A stretch of DNA of 64,000 nucleotides from Stutzerimonas stutzeri (GCF_024448715.1 NZ_JAMOHZ010000002.1:372001-436000), one strand, 5' to 3'; counted from the stretch's first letter, positions 35,510 to 50,350 are shown. Numbers and translations are program-made. The notes: generated by a model not told the origin, from the letters alone.

Positions 35510-37011
35510 CGCGTCAGATCCTCCAGCATCAGCCCGGCAGTGGCCTTGGCCGAGCCCACCACGCCAGGTACACCCGCGCCGGGATGGGTGCCGGCGCCGA
35601 CGATATAGAGGTTGGGAATCACGTCATCACGGTTGTGCGGGCGGAACCAGGCGCTCTGGGTAAGGATCGGCTCCAGCGAAAACGCCGAACCGAGATGCGC
35701 ATTGAGCTCATCACGGAAATCGTGCGGGGTGAATATTCGGTGGGTCACCAGATCTTCCCGTAGGCCCGGAATGTAGTGGCGCTCCAAGTATTCAAAAATG
35801 CGGTCGCGGTACTTCGGCCCTTCCACTGACCAGTCGATATTTGCCGTGCCCAGATGTGGCACTGGCGCCAGCACGTAGTGGCTGGCGCAACCTTCTGGAG
35901 CCAAGGAAGGGTCAGTGACGCAAGGCGCATGCAGATAGAGGGAAAAGTCATCGGCCAGGGTTTCGCGCTTGAAGATTTCATCGATCAGCTCCCGGTAGCG
36001 CGGGCCGAAGCAGACGGTGTGATGTTGAAGATGCTCGTGACGACGCTTGAGGCCGAAGTGGATGACAAACAGTGACATGGAGAAGCGCTTGCCGCTCAGC
36101 CGCTTGGCCTCGTCACGACCGCGCGGCTCATGGCCGAGCAGCTGCTTGTAGGTATTCACCACATCTGCGTTGGAGGCCACCGCATCGGTATCGAAGCGGC
36201 GGCCGTCCTGCGTGATCACCGTATCCGCCCGTCCCCCGGACAACTCGATGCGAGCGACTTCGGCGTTCAGCTCCATCCTGCCGCCAAGGTCCTCGAACAG
36301 CTCGACCATGCCCTGCACCAGCGCACCGGTGCCACCACGGGGAAACCAGACGCCGCCCTGGCGTTCCAGCGCATGGATCAACGCATAGATCGAGGAGGTC
36401 TCGAACGGGTTGCCACCCACCAGCAGCGAATGGAAGGACAACGCCTGACGCAACCGCTCGTTCTCCACGAAGCGCGCCACCATGCTGTACACGTTGCGCC
36501 AGGCCTGCAGTTTGGCCAACTGCGGAGCGACGCCAATCATGCTGCGAAACGACAGGAAGGGCACGGTGCCGAGCTTGACGTAGCCCTCCTCATACACCGC
36601 GCGGGAATAGGCAAGAAAGCGCTGGTAGCCGGCCACGTCCTTCGGATTGAGCGCATGGATCTGCCGATCCAACGCGGCCTGGTCGTTGACGTAATCGAAG
36701 CTATAGCCGTCCTCCCAGCACAGCCGGTAGAAAGGGCTGACCGGCAGCAGCTCGACGTAATCGGCCATGCGCTTGCCAGCACCGGTGAAGAGCTCCTCTA
36801 GGGCCGGCGGATCGGTGATCACCGTCGGCCCGGCGTCGAAGGTAAAGCCCTGATCGTGATAGACGTATGCGCGGCCGCCCGGCTTGTCGCGTTTCTCCAG
36901 CAGCGTGGTTTGCACGCCGCTGCGCTGCAGGCGGATCGCCAACGCCAAGCCGCCAAATCCGGCGCCGATCACTACGGCCCGCTTGGGCGCAACGTCTGTT
37001 GCCTCGTTCAT
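35506..37011 (-). CDS. crtI: Phytoene desaturase (lycopene-forming)
   Basis: FAD-dependent desaturase taking phytoene to lycopene. The 501 residues begin with the Rossmann motif VIGAGFGGLALAIRL (about 15-29) and LLEKRDKPGGRAY, and end with the bacterial desaturase signature near LYIVGAGTHPGAGVPGVVGS (YIVGAGTHPGAG). Length is typical of CrtI. It overlaps crtY and crtB by 4 nt each. Confidence 0.96.
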   Translation of the reverse strand: MNEATDVAPKRAVVIGAGFGGLALAIRLQRSGVQTTLLEKRDKPGGRAYVYHDQGFTFDAGPTVITDPPALEELFTGAGKRMADYVELLPVSPFYRLCWEDGYSFDYVNDQAALDRQIHALNPKDVAGYQRFLAYSRAVYEEGYVKLGTVPFLSFRSMIGVAPQLAKLQAWRNVYSMVARFVENERLRQALSFHSLLVGGNPFETSSIYALIHALERQGGVWFPRGGTGALVQGMVELFEDLGGRMELNAEVARIELSGGRADTVITQDGRRFDTDAVASNADVVNTYKQLLGHEPRGRDEAKRLSGKRFSMSLFVIHFGLKRRHEHLQHHTVCFGPRYRELIDEIFKRETLADDFSLYLHAPCVTDPSLAPEGCASHYVLAPVPHLGTANIDWSVEGPKYRDRIFEYLERHYIPGLREDLVTHRIFTPHDFRDELNAHLGSAFSLEPILTQSAWFRPHNRDDVIPNLYIVGAGTHPGAGVPGVVGSAKATAGLMLEDLTR

Positions 37012-38174
37012 CGCTTGTCCTTGTGGTGCAGATTACAGGCGGCCAGCGCGCGCAGCGCCTCACCCACCGGCACGGGAGGTTTGCCCGAGACGATGCGCAA
37101 GCGGTCCCAGATAGTCAGGTTCGCGGCGTAGAAACGCTGGATGAGCGGTTCGCGCAGGCGGTAGAAGCGCTGCATCACCGCCCAGCGGCGATCGGCCGGG
37201 CCAGCCAGAAACAGCATGCGATTGAGCAGGCGGAAGAAGCCACGTTGGCGCCACTGCAACAGCGAATATTCGCGTATCGCCGAGAACAGCTCGGGGGCGC
37301 TCCAGCGATCCAGCGCTATTAGGTGGTCGACAAGGCGTACGGCATCAGGCAATGAATAGCCTGTAGTGGGATGAAACAGTGCAGCGGCCAAGCCGATCTG
37401 CGGCACGCCGTGGGCTTCATCCCAGAACGCGGGTAAGTCACCGGACAGCACGATAGGCAGCACGCCTTGTTCTTCACGCAGCAACTCGGCAATCGCCCAG
37501 CCGCGCCCGCGCGCATAGTCGGCAATATTGCGCCGCAGCGTATCGAGTGCCACCGCGTCGCCGTCGGCGTAATAGGTGTCCTCGATCAATAACCTGTCGG
37601 GGCCGAGCGGCAGCACATAGATGAAGCGATAACCGTCCTGCTGCGCCACGCTGGCGTCCATGATGATTGGCATCTGCAGCCCGTGCGGCTGGCTCAGCTG
37701 CAATTCCTGACCGAGAAACTTCTGGAAGCCCAGCGCAAGGTGATGGCTTCGTCGCGCGCCGCGGCCGTCGATCACCGCGCCGGCCTGCAAGGTTTCGCCT
37801 GAGGCCAAACGCACCTGCTGCGGGCCAACCTCTGCAACCTCGACGTTCAACCAGACGCTGTCGCCCAGATCGGCCATCAGGCGTTGATGAAAGCGCTCCG
37901 AAAAGATGCTCGCGTAGCCGCTGTCGAGACACCGCTTAAACGCCGGAAAGATCACTTCGTAGCCCGGCCAGCGGTTGCCTACCAACGGCTCCAGCCAGGC
38001 AAGCTGCGCCGATGCCAGGTCATGCTGATGGAAGGACCATGTGTGGTTGCCACCCAGGGTCGCGCCTCGCTCGAGGACCAACACGCGCAGGTCCGGACGC
38101 CGTTGACGCAGACGCCAGGCCAGCAAACCGTTGGCCAAGCCGCCACCGACCAGAATCAGGTCCGGATCAGCCAT
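37008..38174 (-). CDS. crtY: Lycopene beta-cyclase
   Basis: Cyclises both ends of lycopene to beta-carotene. The 388-residue flavoprotein starts with DLILVGGGLANGLLAWRL (dinucleotide-binding) and contains GGNHTWSFHQHDL, VIDGRG and PTTGYSLPDAVRL, all conserved in CrtY. It overlaps crtX by 8 nt and crtI by 4 nt. Confidence 0.95.
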   Translation of the reverse strand: MADPDLILVGGGLANGLLAWRLRQRRPDLRVLVLERGATLGGNHTWSFHQHDLASAQLAWLEPLVGNRWPGYEVIFPAFKRCLDSGYASIFSERFHQRLMADLGDSVWLNVEVAEVGPQQVRLASGETLQAGAVIDGRGARRSHHLALGFQKFLGQELQLSQPHGLQMPIIMDASVAQQDGYRFIYVLPLGPDRLLIEDTYYADGDAVALDTLRRNIADYARGRGWAIAELLREEQGVLPIVLSGDLPAFWDEAHGVPQIGLAAALFHPTTGYSLPDAVRLVDHLIALDRWSAPELFSAIREYSLLQWRQRGFFRLLNRMLFLAGPADRRWAVMQRFYRLREPLIQRFYAANLTIWDRLRIVSGKPPVPVGEALRALAACNLHHKDKR

Positions 38175-39456
38175 GGTTCGCCCTCTCGGTCCGTGGCTGG
38201 TCGATTCCTAGCGCCTCTTCGATAAGTTGCGCTGCACGGGGCGCACCGCCGCCGGCGCGGACTTCGGCACCGAGGGTCTGTGCGCGCTGGCCGAAGCTCG
38301 GCTCGCGTAACAGCCGGCGCAACGCTTGCACGATGCGTCGACGGCTCGCCCATTTCCGATCGAGACGCAGACCGACCCCCGCGTGTACAACGCGTGCCGC
38401 GACACCAGGCTGATCGAAGGCAATCGGCAGCGCCAGGCTCGGCACGCCCGCTTCAAGTGCATCGAGCACGGTATTGAGCCCGGCATGGGTAATCAGCGCA
38501 TCGGCCCGCGCCAACACGGCACGTTGCGGCGCGAAATCGGTAACCCAGCTGGCACCGGCCCGCAGCAATCGCGACTCTTGCGAGGTATCCAGGCGCCCGC
38601 AGTGGGCAATCAGAAGCTGTACATCCAACTCGTGACACGCCTCGGCGATCCGCTGGAACAAACCGAAGCGATCTCCCTGCAGTGTACCCAGCGAGGCGAA
38701 GACGAACGGCCTGCCGGTCGCCACCGGAATATCCAGTACCAGCTCGGTGGCCAGCACCGAACGCAGCGGGCCGACCGCGTGGAAACACGCTGGCAGGGAT
38801 TGGCGAGGAAAGTCGAAGCCGGCGGTGGTCTGACTCAGTTGCAGCAAGGGCGACAGGCATTCATCGAGGCGCTCTCGCGGTGGCAAACCAAACGCTGCCG
38901 CATGACGGGCGATCACCTTTGCATGCGACTGCATCGCTCGATCGTAAACGCGGCTGCTATAGTGGTTCAGCTGCTCACCCCAGGCCGTGGCTCGATAACG
39001 CCAGGGCATCACCGGCAGCGGCACTTGCGCTTCACGGTTGACCGGCAGCGCACAGGCCACCGAGACGAGCGGCAGCCGGAGATGCTCGGCGACCAGTCCG
39101 CCCGCCGGCTCCATCTGATCGGCAATAAGCGCTTCGGCACCTATCGAACGCAGCACCGCCGGCGCGTCGCGACAGAGCATGTCGGTCGCAGCTGCCATAT
39201 CGGCTATGACTCGGCGAATCCCCCAGGGCCCACCGGGACGTGCGGCGCGATCGATCGCTGATTTAAGCGATCCCGTCGGATGCGAACCGAGGCCGACCGC
39301 AGCAAAACCCAGCTGCGAATGGCGCAACGCAGCCCCGACGTCCGCTTGCTGCACGAAAGTGACACGGTGACCGCGCGCGAGCAGCTCGGCAGCGATCGCT
39401 TCCATGGCGCACAGGTGGCTGTGAAACGGCAGCGCAATCACCGCGAAATGGGTCAT
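38167..39456 (-). CDS. crtX: Zeaxanthin glucosyltransferase
   Basis: Transfers glucose from UDP-glucose to the hydroxyl groups of zeaxanthin. The 429-residue GT1/UGT-type protein starts MTHFAVIALPFHSHLCAMEA and has a C-terminal donor site with the ALITHAGLNTVLDALEAG core. Its place between idi and crtY mirrors Pantoea clusters. It predicts that the pigment made is zeaxanthin mono- or diglucoside. Confidence 0.93.
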   Translation of the reverse strand: MTHFAVIALPFHSHLCAMEAIAAELLARGHRVTFVQQADVGAALRHSQLGFAAVGLGSHPTGSLKSAIDRAARPGGPWGIRRVIADMAAATDMLCRDAPAVLRSIGAEALIADQMEPAGGLVAEHLRLPLVSVACALPVNREAQVPLPVMPWRYRATAWGEQLNHYSSRVYDRAMQSHAKVIARHAAAFGLPPRERLDECLSPLLQLSQTTAGFDFPRQSLPACFHAVGPLRSVLATELVLDIPVATGRPFVFASLGTLQGDRFGLFQRIAEACHELDVQLLIAHCGRLDTSQESRLLRAGASWVTDFAPQRAVLARADALITHAGLNTVLDALEAGVPSLALPIAFDQPGVAARVVHAGVGLRLDRKWASRRRIVQALRRLLREPSFGQRAQTLGAEVRAGGGAPRAAQLIEEALGIDQPRTERANHG

Positions 39457-39502
39457 CGAACCGCACCCCGCCAGCGGCGAACTAAGCGCACCCGTGAGCG
39501 CA

Positions 39503-40552
39503 TCAGAGCGCGGACGGATCGAAGGGCGGTAGCAGCGGCGCCCGCCTCAGGGCTACAAGATCAGCCGAGCCGGTACAGAAGCAGGCGATACGCAGTTGCT
39601 CGATCAGCACCTGAAAATGCTCGATGACCGCCTGCGGACCGAGCAGCGCCGCTTCAAGCACACCCGCGGCTTGGCCGACGACATTAGCGCCCAGGCGTAT
39701 CGCCTTCGCCGCTTCGATCCCATCGCGAATGCCGCCGGATGCAATCAGCCGCGCATCGGGACAGGCCCGACGCACCGCCGCAATCGCCTGGGCGGTGGGG
39801 ATGCCCCAGCCAACGAATGCCTGAGCAACGGCGCGCTGCTGCGGATCCGCAGTACGCTCGGCCTCGACGGCCGCCCAGCTGGTGCCACCGGCGCCCGCCA
39901 CGTCGATGACCGAAACGCCGGCATCGAGCAGACGCCGCGCCACGTCTGCCGAAATGCCCGCCCCCACTTCCTTGGCCACCAGCGGTACAGGCAACTGCGA
40001 GGCGAGCGCTTCGATGGCATTCAACACGCCGCGCCAATCGCGGTCGCCACCAATCTGCACGGCTTCCTGCAGCGGATTGAGATGAATGATCAGCGCATCG
40101 GCCTGGATCATTTCCACGGCACGCTGCGCCTCGTCCAGGCCATAGCCCGCCGCCAACTGCGCGGCGCCGAAATTGGCCAACAACGGAATACTCGGCGCCA
40201 GCTGGCGCAACTGATGGGTCAACCCCTGATCCGCCCCGGTTTCCAGCGCGATGCGCTGCGAGCCCACGGCCAGAGCGATACCCAGCACCTCGGCGGCTTC
40301 GGCCAGGTGTCGGTTGATCTGCGTCGCCCGCGCCGCACCGCCCGTCATCGAACTGATCAGCAGAGGCGCGGCCAGCGTTCTGCCAAACAAGGAGGTCCGA
40401 ATATCCACCTGATCCAGGCGCAACTCCGGTAGCGCGCAGTGCTCGAAGGTCAGTGCAGCGAAACCCGTTTCCGCTCGTGAACAGGCGCGGCGAGGATCAA
40501 GAACGATATCCAGATGATCGTTCTTGCGTGCCGCGAGAAGCTCTTTGCTCAT
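39503..40552 (-). CDS. fni: Isopentenyl-diphosphate delta-isomerase, type II
   Basis: FMN- and NADPH-dependent interconversion of IPP and DMAPP. From ATG 40552 the protein has 349 residues beginning [17 protein letters not shown]. Typical segments are [24 protein letters not shown] and VKEVGAGIS. First gene of the idi-crtX-Y-I-B operon, 46 bp ahead of crtX. A longer in-frame start at 40609 would run into the promoter region and lacks a Shine-Dalgarno. Confidence 0.94.
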   Translation of the reverse strand: MSKELLAARKNDHLDIVLDPRRACSRAETGFAALTFEHCALPELRLDQVDIRTSLFGRTLAAPLLISSMTGGAARATQINRHLAEAAEVLGIALAVGSQRIALETGADQGLTHQLRQLAPSIPLLANFGAAQLAAGYGLDEAQRAVEMIQADALIIHLNPLQEAVQIGGDRDWRGVLNAIEALASQLPVPLVAKEVGAGISADVARRLLDAGVSVIDVAGAGGTSWAAVEAERTADPQQRAVAQAFVGWGIPTAQAIAAVRRACPDARLIASGGIRDGIEAAKAIRLGANVVGQAAGVLEAALLGPQAVIEHFQVLIEQLRIACFCTGSADLVALRRAPLLPPFDPSAL

Positions 40553-40610
40553 ACAGCGCCTCGTTCGAATGACCTTATGTGGACGGATGCGGTCAGTAAA
40601 AGTGCCCATT

Positions 40611-40639
40611 ACTTATACATACTGTATAAGTTTTGTCAC
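40611..40639 (-). promoter_or_regulatory. Carotenoid operon promoter with embedded palindrome
   Basis: On the minus strand GTGACA (40639-40634) and TATAAG (40617-40612) form a sigma70-like promoter with a 16-bp spacer for the idi-crtXYIB operon. A perfect palindrome ACTTATAC-ATACT-GTATAAGT (40611-40631) covers the -10 and most of the spacer and lies 35 bp upstream of crtE, so one regulator could control both directions. This geometry resembles MerR-family (for example LitR/CarH-type) sites, but the regulator is unknown. Confidence 0.65.
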
Positions 40640-40665
40640 AGTTTCCAAACCACACGGGAGGCGCC

Positions 40666-41568
40666 ATGGCCACCGCTATGTCGAGCATGCAACCTCATTT
40701 CGAGCAGATGCTCAGCGCGTTGCGTACGCGGGTCGACGACAGACTGGATCAAAGGCTGCCTCCATGCCCCGCGCATGACCTTATCGGACTTGCCATGCGC
40801 GATGGCACGCTGGCACCTGGCAAGCGCATCCGCCCATTGCTGCTGTTGTTGGCGCTCCAGGATCTGCAGCAGGAGCAAACCGTCGATGCCGCACTCGATC
40901 TCGCCTGCGCACTGGAAATGGTGCACGCCGCCTCGCTTTTTCTCGATGACATGCCCTGTATGGACAATGCCGAGCTGCGCCGCGGCCGGCCGACCATTCA
41001 CCTGCAGTTCGGCGAGGACATCGCAGTGCTCAGCTCGGTCGCGCTGCTCAGCCATGCCTTCAGCATAGCGGCATCGGCCGAGGGCATCGGCGATTCGCTG
41101 CGCAACCACCTGGTGCGGCTGCTCGCTCAGGCCACCGGCGCGCAGGGGCTGGTTCGCGGCCAATACCACGATCTACGCGAAGGCCATCGAGTAAGACCGC
41201 TGGAGGCCATCGCCCACACCAATCGGCTTAAGACGTGCCCATTGTTCACAGCCGCACTTGGTTTCGCCGCCCTACTGGGAGCCGCCGACGTCAGCCGCAC
41301 GTGTCATCTGAACGGCTTCGCCACCGAGTTGGGGCTGGCCTTCCAGCTGCTCGACGATCTGGCCGACGGTCTCACGCCGCAACAGACCGGCAAGGATACC
41401 GGCAAGGACCGTGGCAAAAGCACCGTCGTCGCCCTGCTCGGCCCAGAGGCGGCGCACCAGCATCTTGAGGAGCATTTGGCCCGTGCGGAACAGCACTTGA
41501 TCGATACCGGGCTCGGTGGCGGATACCTGGCCCAGCTGCTTGAATATTGCTGCGCACGGCCATACTGA
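40666..41568 (+). CDS. crtE: Geranylgeranyl diphosphate synthase
   Basis: Builds C20 GGPP from IPP and allylic diphosphates. From ATG 40666 (GGGAGG 4 nt upstream) there are 300 residues. The first aspartate-rich motif is DDMPCMD (94-100), with the two-residue insert of bacterial enzymes, and the second is DDLAD near residue 228, preceded by LAFQLL. GKRIRP (52-57) binds IPP. It is transcribed away from idi, unlike the co-directional crtE of Pantoea clusters. Confidence 0.94.
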   Translation: MATAMSSMQPHFEQMLSALRTRVDDRLDQRLPPCPAHDLIGLAMRDGTLAPGKRIRPLLLLLALQDLQQEQTVDAALDLACALEMVHAASLFLDDMPCMDNAELRRGRPTIHLQFGEDIAVLSSVALLSHAFSIAASAEGIGDSLRNHLVRLLAQATGAQGLVRGQYHDLREGHRVRPLEAIAHTNRLKTCPLFTAALGFAALLGAADVSRTCHLNGFATELGLAFQLLDDLADGLTPQQTGKDTGKDRGKSTVVALLGPEAAHQHLEEHLARAEQHLIDTGLGGGYLAQLLEYCCARPY

Positions 41569-41687
41569 AGCGGGCCAGGCAAGCGCCAAGAAACGCTGCT
41601 GTGTCGCTCCATCACTCGAATGTATGGTGCTAGGCAGCCATCTTGCCGCCTCCTTAGACTCCGGCGCATGAACACGGAGGAATTTCC

Positions 41688-43490
41688 ATGCCCGAGACTC
41701 TGCTTTGCCCGCGCAACCTGGCGTTCGAACTCTATGAAGTGCTCGACGCCGAGAGCCTGACCCAACGCGAACGCTTCAGCGATCACAGCCGCGAAACCTT
41801 CGATGCGGCGCTGGACACTGCCCGCAGCATCGCCGAAAACCTCTTCGCCCCGCACAACCGCAAGGCCGATGAGAACGAGCCGATCTATAAGAATGGCGAA
41901 GCGGTGCTGATCCCCGAGGTAAAACCCGCCGTCGACGCCTTTATCGAAGCCGGCTTCCATAACGCCTCGCGCAGCTTCGACGATGGCGGCATGCAGCTGC
42001 CGAACCTGCTTTCACGCGCCTGCTTTGCGCATTTCCAGTCCGCCAATATCGGCACTTCGTCGTACCCGATGCTGACCATGGGCGCCTCGCACCTGATCGA
42101 AGTGTTCGGTAACGATGAGCAGAAGAAGCGCTTCTTGAAACCGATGCTCGAAGGTCGTTTCTTCGGCACCATGGCGCTGACCGAGCCGCATGCCGGCTCG
42201 TCCTTGTCGGATTTACGCACCCGCGCCGAGCCGGCCGGCGACGGTACCTACCGCCTGAAGGGCAACAAGATTTTCATTTCCGGCGGCGACCATCCGCTGT
42301 CGGAAAACATCGTTCATATGGTTCTGGCCAAGCTGCCGGATGCGCCGCCGGGCGTGAAGGGCATCAGCCTGTTCATCGTGCCCAAGTTTCTGGTCAACGA
42401 TGACGGCTCGCTGGGCAAGCGCAACGATGTGATTCTTGCCGGACTGTTCCACAAGATGGGCTGGCGCGGCACCACCTCCACCGCGCTGAACTTTGGTGAT
42501 AAAGGCGAGTGCGTTGGATACCTGGTCGGCGAGCCGCACAAGGGCCTGTCGTACATGTTCCAGATGATGAACGACGCGCGCATCGGCGTCGGCATGGGCG
42601 CGATCATGCTCGGCTACGCCGGTTATCTGTATTCGCTCAACTACGCCCGAGAACGCCCTCAGGGCCGTCTGCCGGATGGCAAGAACCCGGCTTCAGCGCA
42701 GGTACCGATCATCGAGCACACCGATATCAAGCGCATGTTGCTGACGCAGAAAGCCTATGTCGAAGGCGCCTTCGATCTCGGGCTGTATGCCGCGCGCCTC
42801 GTCGACGAGCAACACACCGCGCAGACCGAGGAAGAACGCAAGAACGCCCACGAATTACTGGATCTGCTCACGCCAATCGTCAAATCCTGGCCCTCGGAGT
42901 TCTGCCTCAAGGCCAACGAACTAGCGATCCAGATTCTCGGAGGCCACGGCTATACCCGCGAATATCCGGTCGAACAGTACTACCGCGATAACCGCTTGAA
43001 CCCAATCCACGAAGGCACCCACGGCATCCAGTCGCTGGACTTGCTGGGCCGTAAACTCATGCAGAATGGCGGCGCCGGCCTGCGTCAGTTGCTCGGTTTG
43101 ATTCAGGGCACCTGCAAGCGAGCCGGCGAGTACAGCTCGCTCGACGCCCTGCGTGAGCCGTTGGAACGGCTAATAGCACGCCTGACCGAGGTTACCCAGG
43201 CACTGCTGGGCGATCTGATGGCTGGCAAGATCAACCAGGCGCTGGCGAACTCGGCGCTGTATCTGAAAGTGTTCGGCCATACCGTGATCGGCTGGCGCTG
43301 GCTGGAACAGGCGATTCGTGCCGAACAGGGTCTGGCGGAAGGCAACTCGGCGGATGCGGACTTCTACCGCGGCAAGCTGCAAGCGGCACGTTACTTCCTG
43401 ACCTGGGAAGTGCCGAACTGTCATCACGAGCTGGATCTGCTCGCCAGCCGTGACGACACCTGCCTGTCGATGAACGACAGCTGGTTCTAG
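41688..43490 (+). CDS. Acyl-CoA dehydrogenase (PA5020-like), fourth paralogue
   Basis: The 600-residue flavoprotein is more divergent than the three copies at 17.6-24.8 kb. Its middle domain reads MALTEPHAGSSLSDLRT and GNKIFISGGDHPLSENIVHMV. The C-terminal motif is IHEGTHGIQSLDLLGRK, with His replacing the usual Tyr before the catalytic Glu. GGAGG precedes the ATG. Its position directly before nhaP2 agrees with P. aeruginosa PA5020, marking the return to the ancestral gene order. Confidence 0.92.
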   Translation: MPETLLCPRNLAFELYEVLDAESLTQRERFSDHSRETFDAALDTARSIAENLFAPHNRKADENEPIYKNGEAVLIPEVKPAVDAFIEAGFHNASRSFDDGGMQLPNLLSRACFAHFQSANIGTSSYPMLTMGASHLIEVFGNDEQKKRFLKPMLEGRFFGTMALTEPHAGSSLSDLRTRAEPAGDGTYRLKGNKIFISGGDHPLSENIVHMVLAKLPDAPPGVKGISLFIVPKFLVNDDGSLGKRNDVILAGLFHKMGWRGTTSTALNFGDKGECVGYLVGEPHKGLSYMFQMMNDARIGVGMGAIMLGYAGYLYSLNYARERPQGRLPDGKNPASAQVPIIEHTDIKRMLLTQKAYVEGAFDLGLYAARLVDEQHTAQTEEERKNAHELLDLLTPIVKSWPSEFCLKANELAIQILGGHGYTREYPVEQYYRDNRLNPIHEGTHGIQSLDLLGRKLMQNGGAGLRQLLGLIQGTCKRAGEYSSLDALREPLERLIARLTEVTQALLGDLMAGKINQALANSALYLKVFGHTVIGWRWLEQAIRAEQGLAEGNSADADFYRGKLQAARYFLTWEVPNCHHELDLLASRDDTCLSMNDSWF

Positions 43491-43532
43491 CAAGCTTTAA
43501 AACTGCCTGCGTGCTTCGCGAAGCACTCAATG

Positions 43533-43564
43533 AATGCCTCTTTGTACAAGAGGCATTTTTTTTG
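43533..43564 (+). terminator. Strong intrinsic terminator
   Basis: Perfect 10-bp stem AATGCCTCTT/AAGAGGCATT, five-base loop, then at least seven T residues. It ends the acyl-CoA dehydrogenase unit 43 bp after the stop. Confidence 0.95.
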
Positions 43565-43647
43565 ACAGCCCGTTAAATCATCAGGTTAGAATCCCTGGCA
43601 TGTCCCGTGCATACCCTGCCGGATAACCCCCTTTTCTGGAGATCGCC

Positions 43648-45393
43648 TTGGACGTCGGCAGCATCAACCAACTCTTCCTCATCGGTGCCCTGTTGGTTGC
43701 TGCCAGTATCCTGATGAGCTCGATTTCCTCGCGTCTGGGCGTGCCAATTCTGGTCATCTTCCTCGGCGTCGGCATGCTAGCCGGGGTCGATGGCATCGGC
43801 GGTATCGTCTTCGAGGATTACCGGCTCGCCTTTGTCATCAGTAACCTCGCATTGGCGGTAATTCTGCTCGACGGCGGCATGCGCACGCGCAAGGCCACCT
43901 TCCGCGTCGCGCTTTGGCCATCGATGTCTCTGGCTACCTTCGGCGTGGCGATTACCGCTGGCCTCACAGGCATCGCCGCAGCCTGGCTGTTCGACCTGCG
44001 CCTGATCGAGGGCATGCTGATTGGTGCCATCGTCGGTTCTACCGATGCCGCCGTGGTGTTCAACCTGCTTAACGGCAAGGGTCTGAACGAGCGGGTCGGG
44101 GCGACACTGGAAATCGAGTCAGGCAGCAACGACCCGATGGCGATGTTCCTCACCGTCACCCTGATCGGCATGATCGCTTCAGGGGAGACCTCGTTCACCT
44201 GGACCGTACTGGTCAGCCTGGTCCTGCAGTTTGGTATCGGCATCCTGCTCGGCTTGGCCGGTGGCTGGCTACTGCTTCAGCTGATCAACCGCCTCTCCGT
44301 AGCCGACGGCCTATATCCATTGCTGGCGGTCAGCGGCGGCATCATGATCTACGCCTTTTCCGGGGCGGTGGGCGGTAGCGGGATCATCGCCGTGTATGTC
44401 TGCGGGCTGCTGCTAGGTAACCGGCCGATCCGCAACCGCCACGGCATTCTGCATATGTTCGATGGCCTGGCGTGGCTCAGTCAGATCGGCATGTTCCTCG
44501 TACTCGGCTTGCTGCTGACACCCAGCGAATTGCTGCCGATCGCCGTCCCGGCGCTGCTGCTGTCGCTATGGATGATCCTCTTTGCGCGGCCGTTGTCGGT
44601 ATTCATTGGCCTGCTGCCGTTCAGGAGCTTCAACCTGCGCGAGCGGCTGTTCATTTCTTGGATCGGGCTACGCGGCGCGGTGCCGGTGATCCTCGCGGTA
44701 TTCCCGTTGGTTGCCGGGCTGGACAATGCGCAGCTGTTCTTCAACGTCGCGTTTTTCATTGTGCTGGTCTCGCTGTTACTGCAAGGCACCACGCTGACCT
44801 GGGCGGCGAAGAAGGCCAAGGTGGAAGTGCCACCATCACCGGTGCCCAGTTCCCGTACTGGTTTGCAGATTCATACCACCAGCCAGTGGGAACTGTTCAT
44901 CTATCACCTAAACGCTAAAAAGTGGTGCGTAGGCGCCGCTCTGCGCGAACTTAAGATGCCAGAAGGCACACGCATCGCCGCCCTCTTCCGCGGCAAGGCG
45001 CTGCTGCACCCCTCCGGTAGTACACGCCTGCAAGTGGATGACATTCTTTGCGTGATCGGCCACGAAGAGGACCTCCCAGCGCTCGGAAAACTGTTCAGCG
45101 AAGCACCGCAGCGCGGCCGCGACATGCGCTTCTTCGGTGATTTCATCCTCGAAAGCGAAGCCGAGATGAACGCCCTCGCTGCGCTGTACGGCTTGAAGCT
45201 GGGCGATGTGGATGGCAACCAGCAGATAGGCCAGTTCATCACCGAGCGTGTCGGTGGCAAACCGGTCATCGGCGATCATATCGAGTGGAGCGGCCTGACC
45301 TGGACCATCGCCGCGATGGAGCACGGCGAAGTGCGCAAGGTTGGATTGAAATTCCCCGAGGGCAACAAACCCGGCCCCGCGCTGCACTTCTAA
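43648..45393 (+). CDS. nhaP2: K+/H+ antiporter of the CPA1 family (NhaP2/CvrA)
   Basis: Inner-membrane antiporter exporting K+ (or Na+) in exchange for H+. A TTG start at 43648 with GGAG 7 nt upstream gives 581 residues. The first approx. 390 residues hold about 12 hydrophobic segments, including [22 protein letters not shown] and [15 protein letters not shown] with the transport Asp. The remainder is a soluble TrkA-C/RCK-like domain and a CorC/HlyC-like C-terminal module. The neighbour is a mechanosensitive channel, so the pair suits osmotic adaptation. Confidence 0.9.
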   Translation: MDVGSINQLFLIGALLVAASILMSSISSRLGVPILVIFLGVGMLAGVDGIGGIVFEDYRLAFVISNLALAVILLDGGMRTRKATFRVALWPSMSLATFGVAITAGLTGIAAAWLFDLRLIEGMLIGAIVGSTDAAVVFNLLNGKGLNERVGATLEIESGSNDPMAMFLTVTLIGMIASGETSFTWTVLVSLVLQFGIGILLGLAGGWLLLQLINRLSVADGLYPLLAVSGGIMIYAFSGAVGGSGIIAVYVCGLLLGNRPIRNRHGILHMFDGLAWLSQIGMFLVLGLLLTPSELLPIAVPALLLSLWMILFARPLSVFIGLLPFRSFNLRERLFISWIGLRGAVPVILAVFPLVAGLDNAQLFFNVAFFIVLVSLLLQGTTLTWAAKKAKVEVPPSPVPSSRTGLQIHTTSQWELFIYHLNAKKWCVGAALRELKMPEGTRIAALFRGKALLHPSGSTRLQVDDILCVIGHEEDLPALGKLFSEAPQRGRDMRFFGDFILESEAEMNALAALYGLKLGDVDGNQQIGQFITERVGGKPVIGDHIEWSGLTWTIAAMEHGEVRKVGLKFPEGNKPGPALHF

Positions 45394-45507
45394 AAAAGAT
45401 GGCCCTGGGCCCCCTGCAACATGGTTGAGACGTTCCGATCTATGGACTCGCCTCGGCCATCGGCAGCCCTTAGACTCCGCACTCTTTTCGACACTTCGAC
45501 AGGACCC

Positions 45508-50342
<4,835 letters not shown>

Positions 50343-50350
50343 GCGGTGGT

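Noticed and set aside
36130..36801. 223-codon open frame opposite crtI
   Set aside because: Shadow frame in a conserved gene, with no recognisable domain; similar shadows opposite waaF, glnE, bioF/bioB and selO were dismissed for the same reason.
43511..43526. Hairpin GTGCTTC/GAAGCAC as an extra terminator
   Set aside because: It lacks a U-tract and lies just before the much stronger terminator at 43533-43564.
45421..45507. Longer mscK start
   Set aside because: It would place about 29 polar residues before an otherwise perfect signal peptide beginning at 45508.
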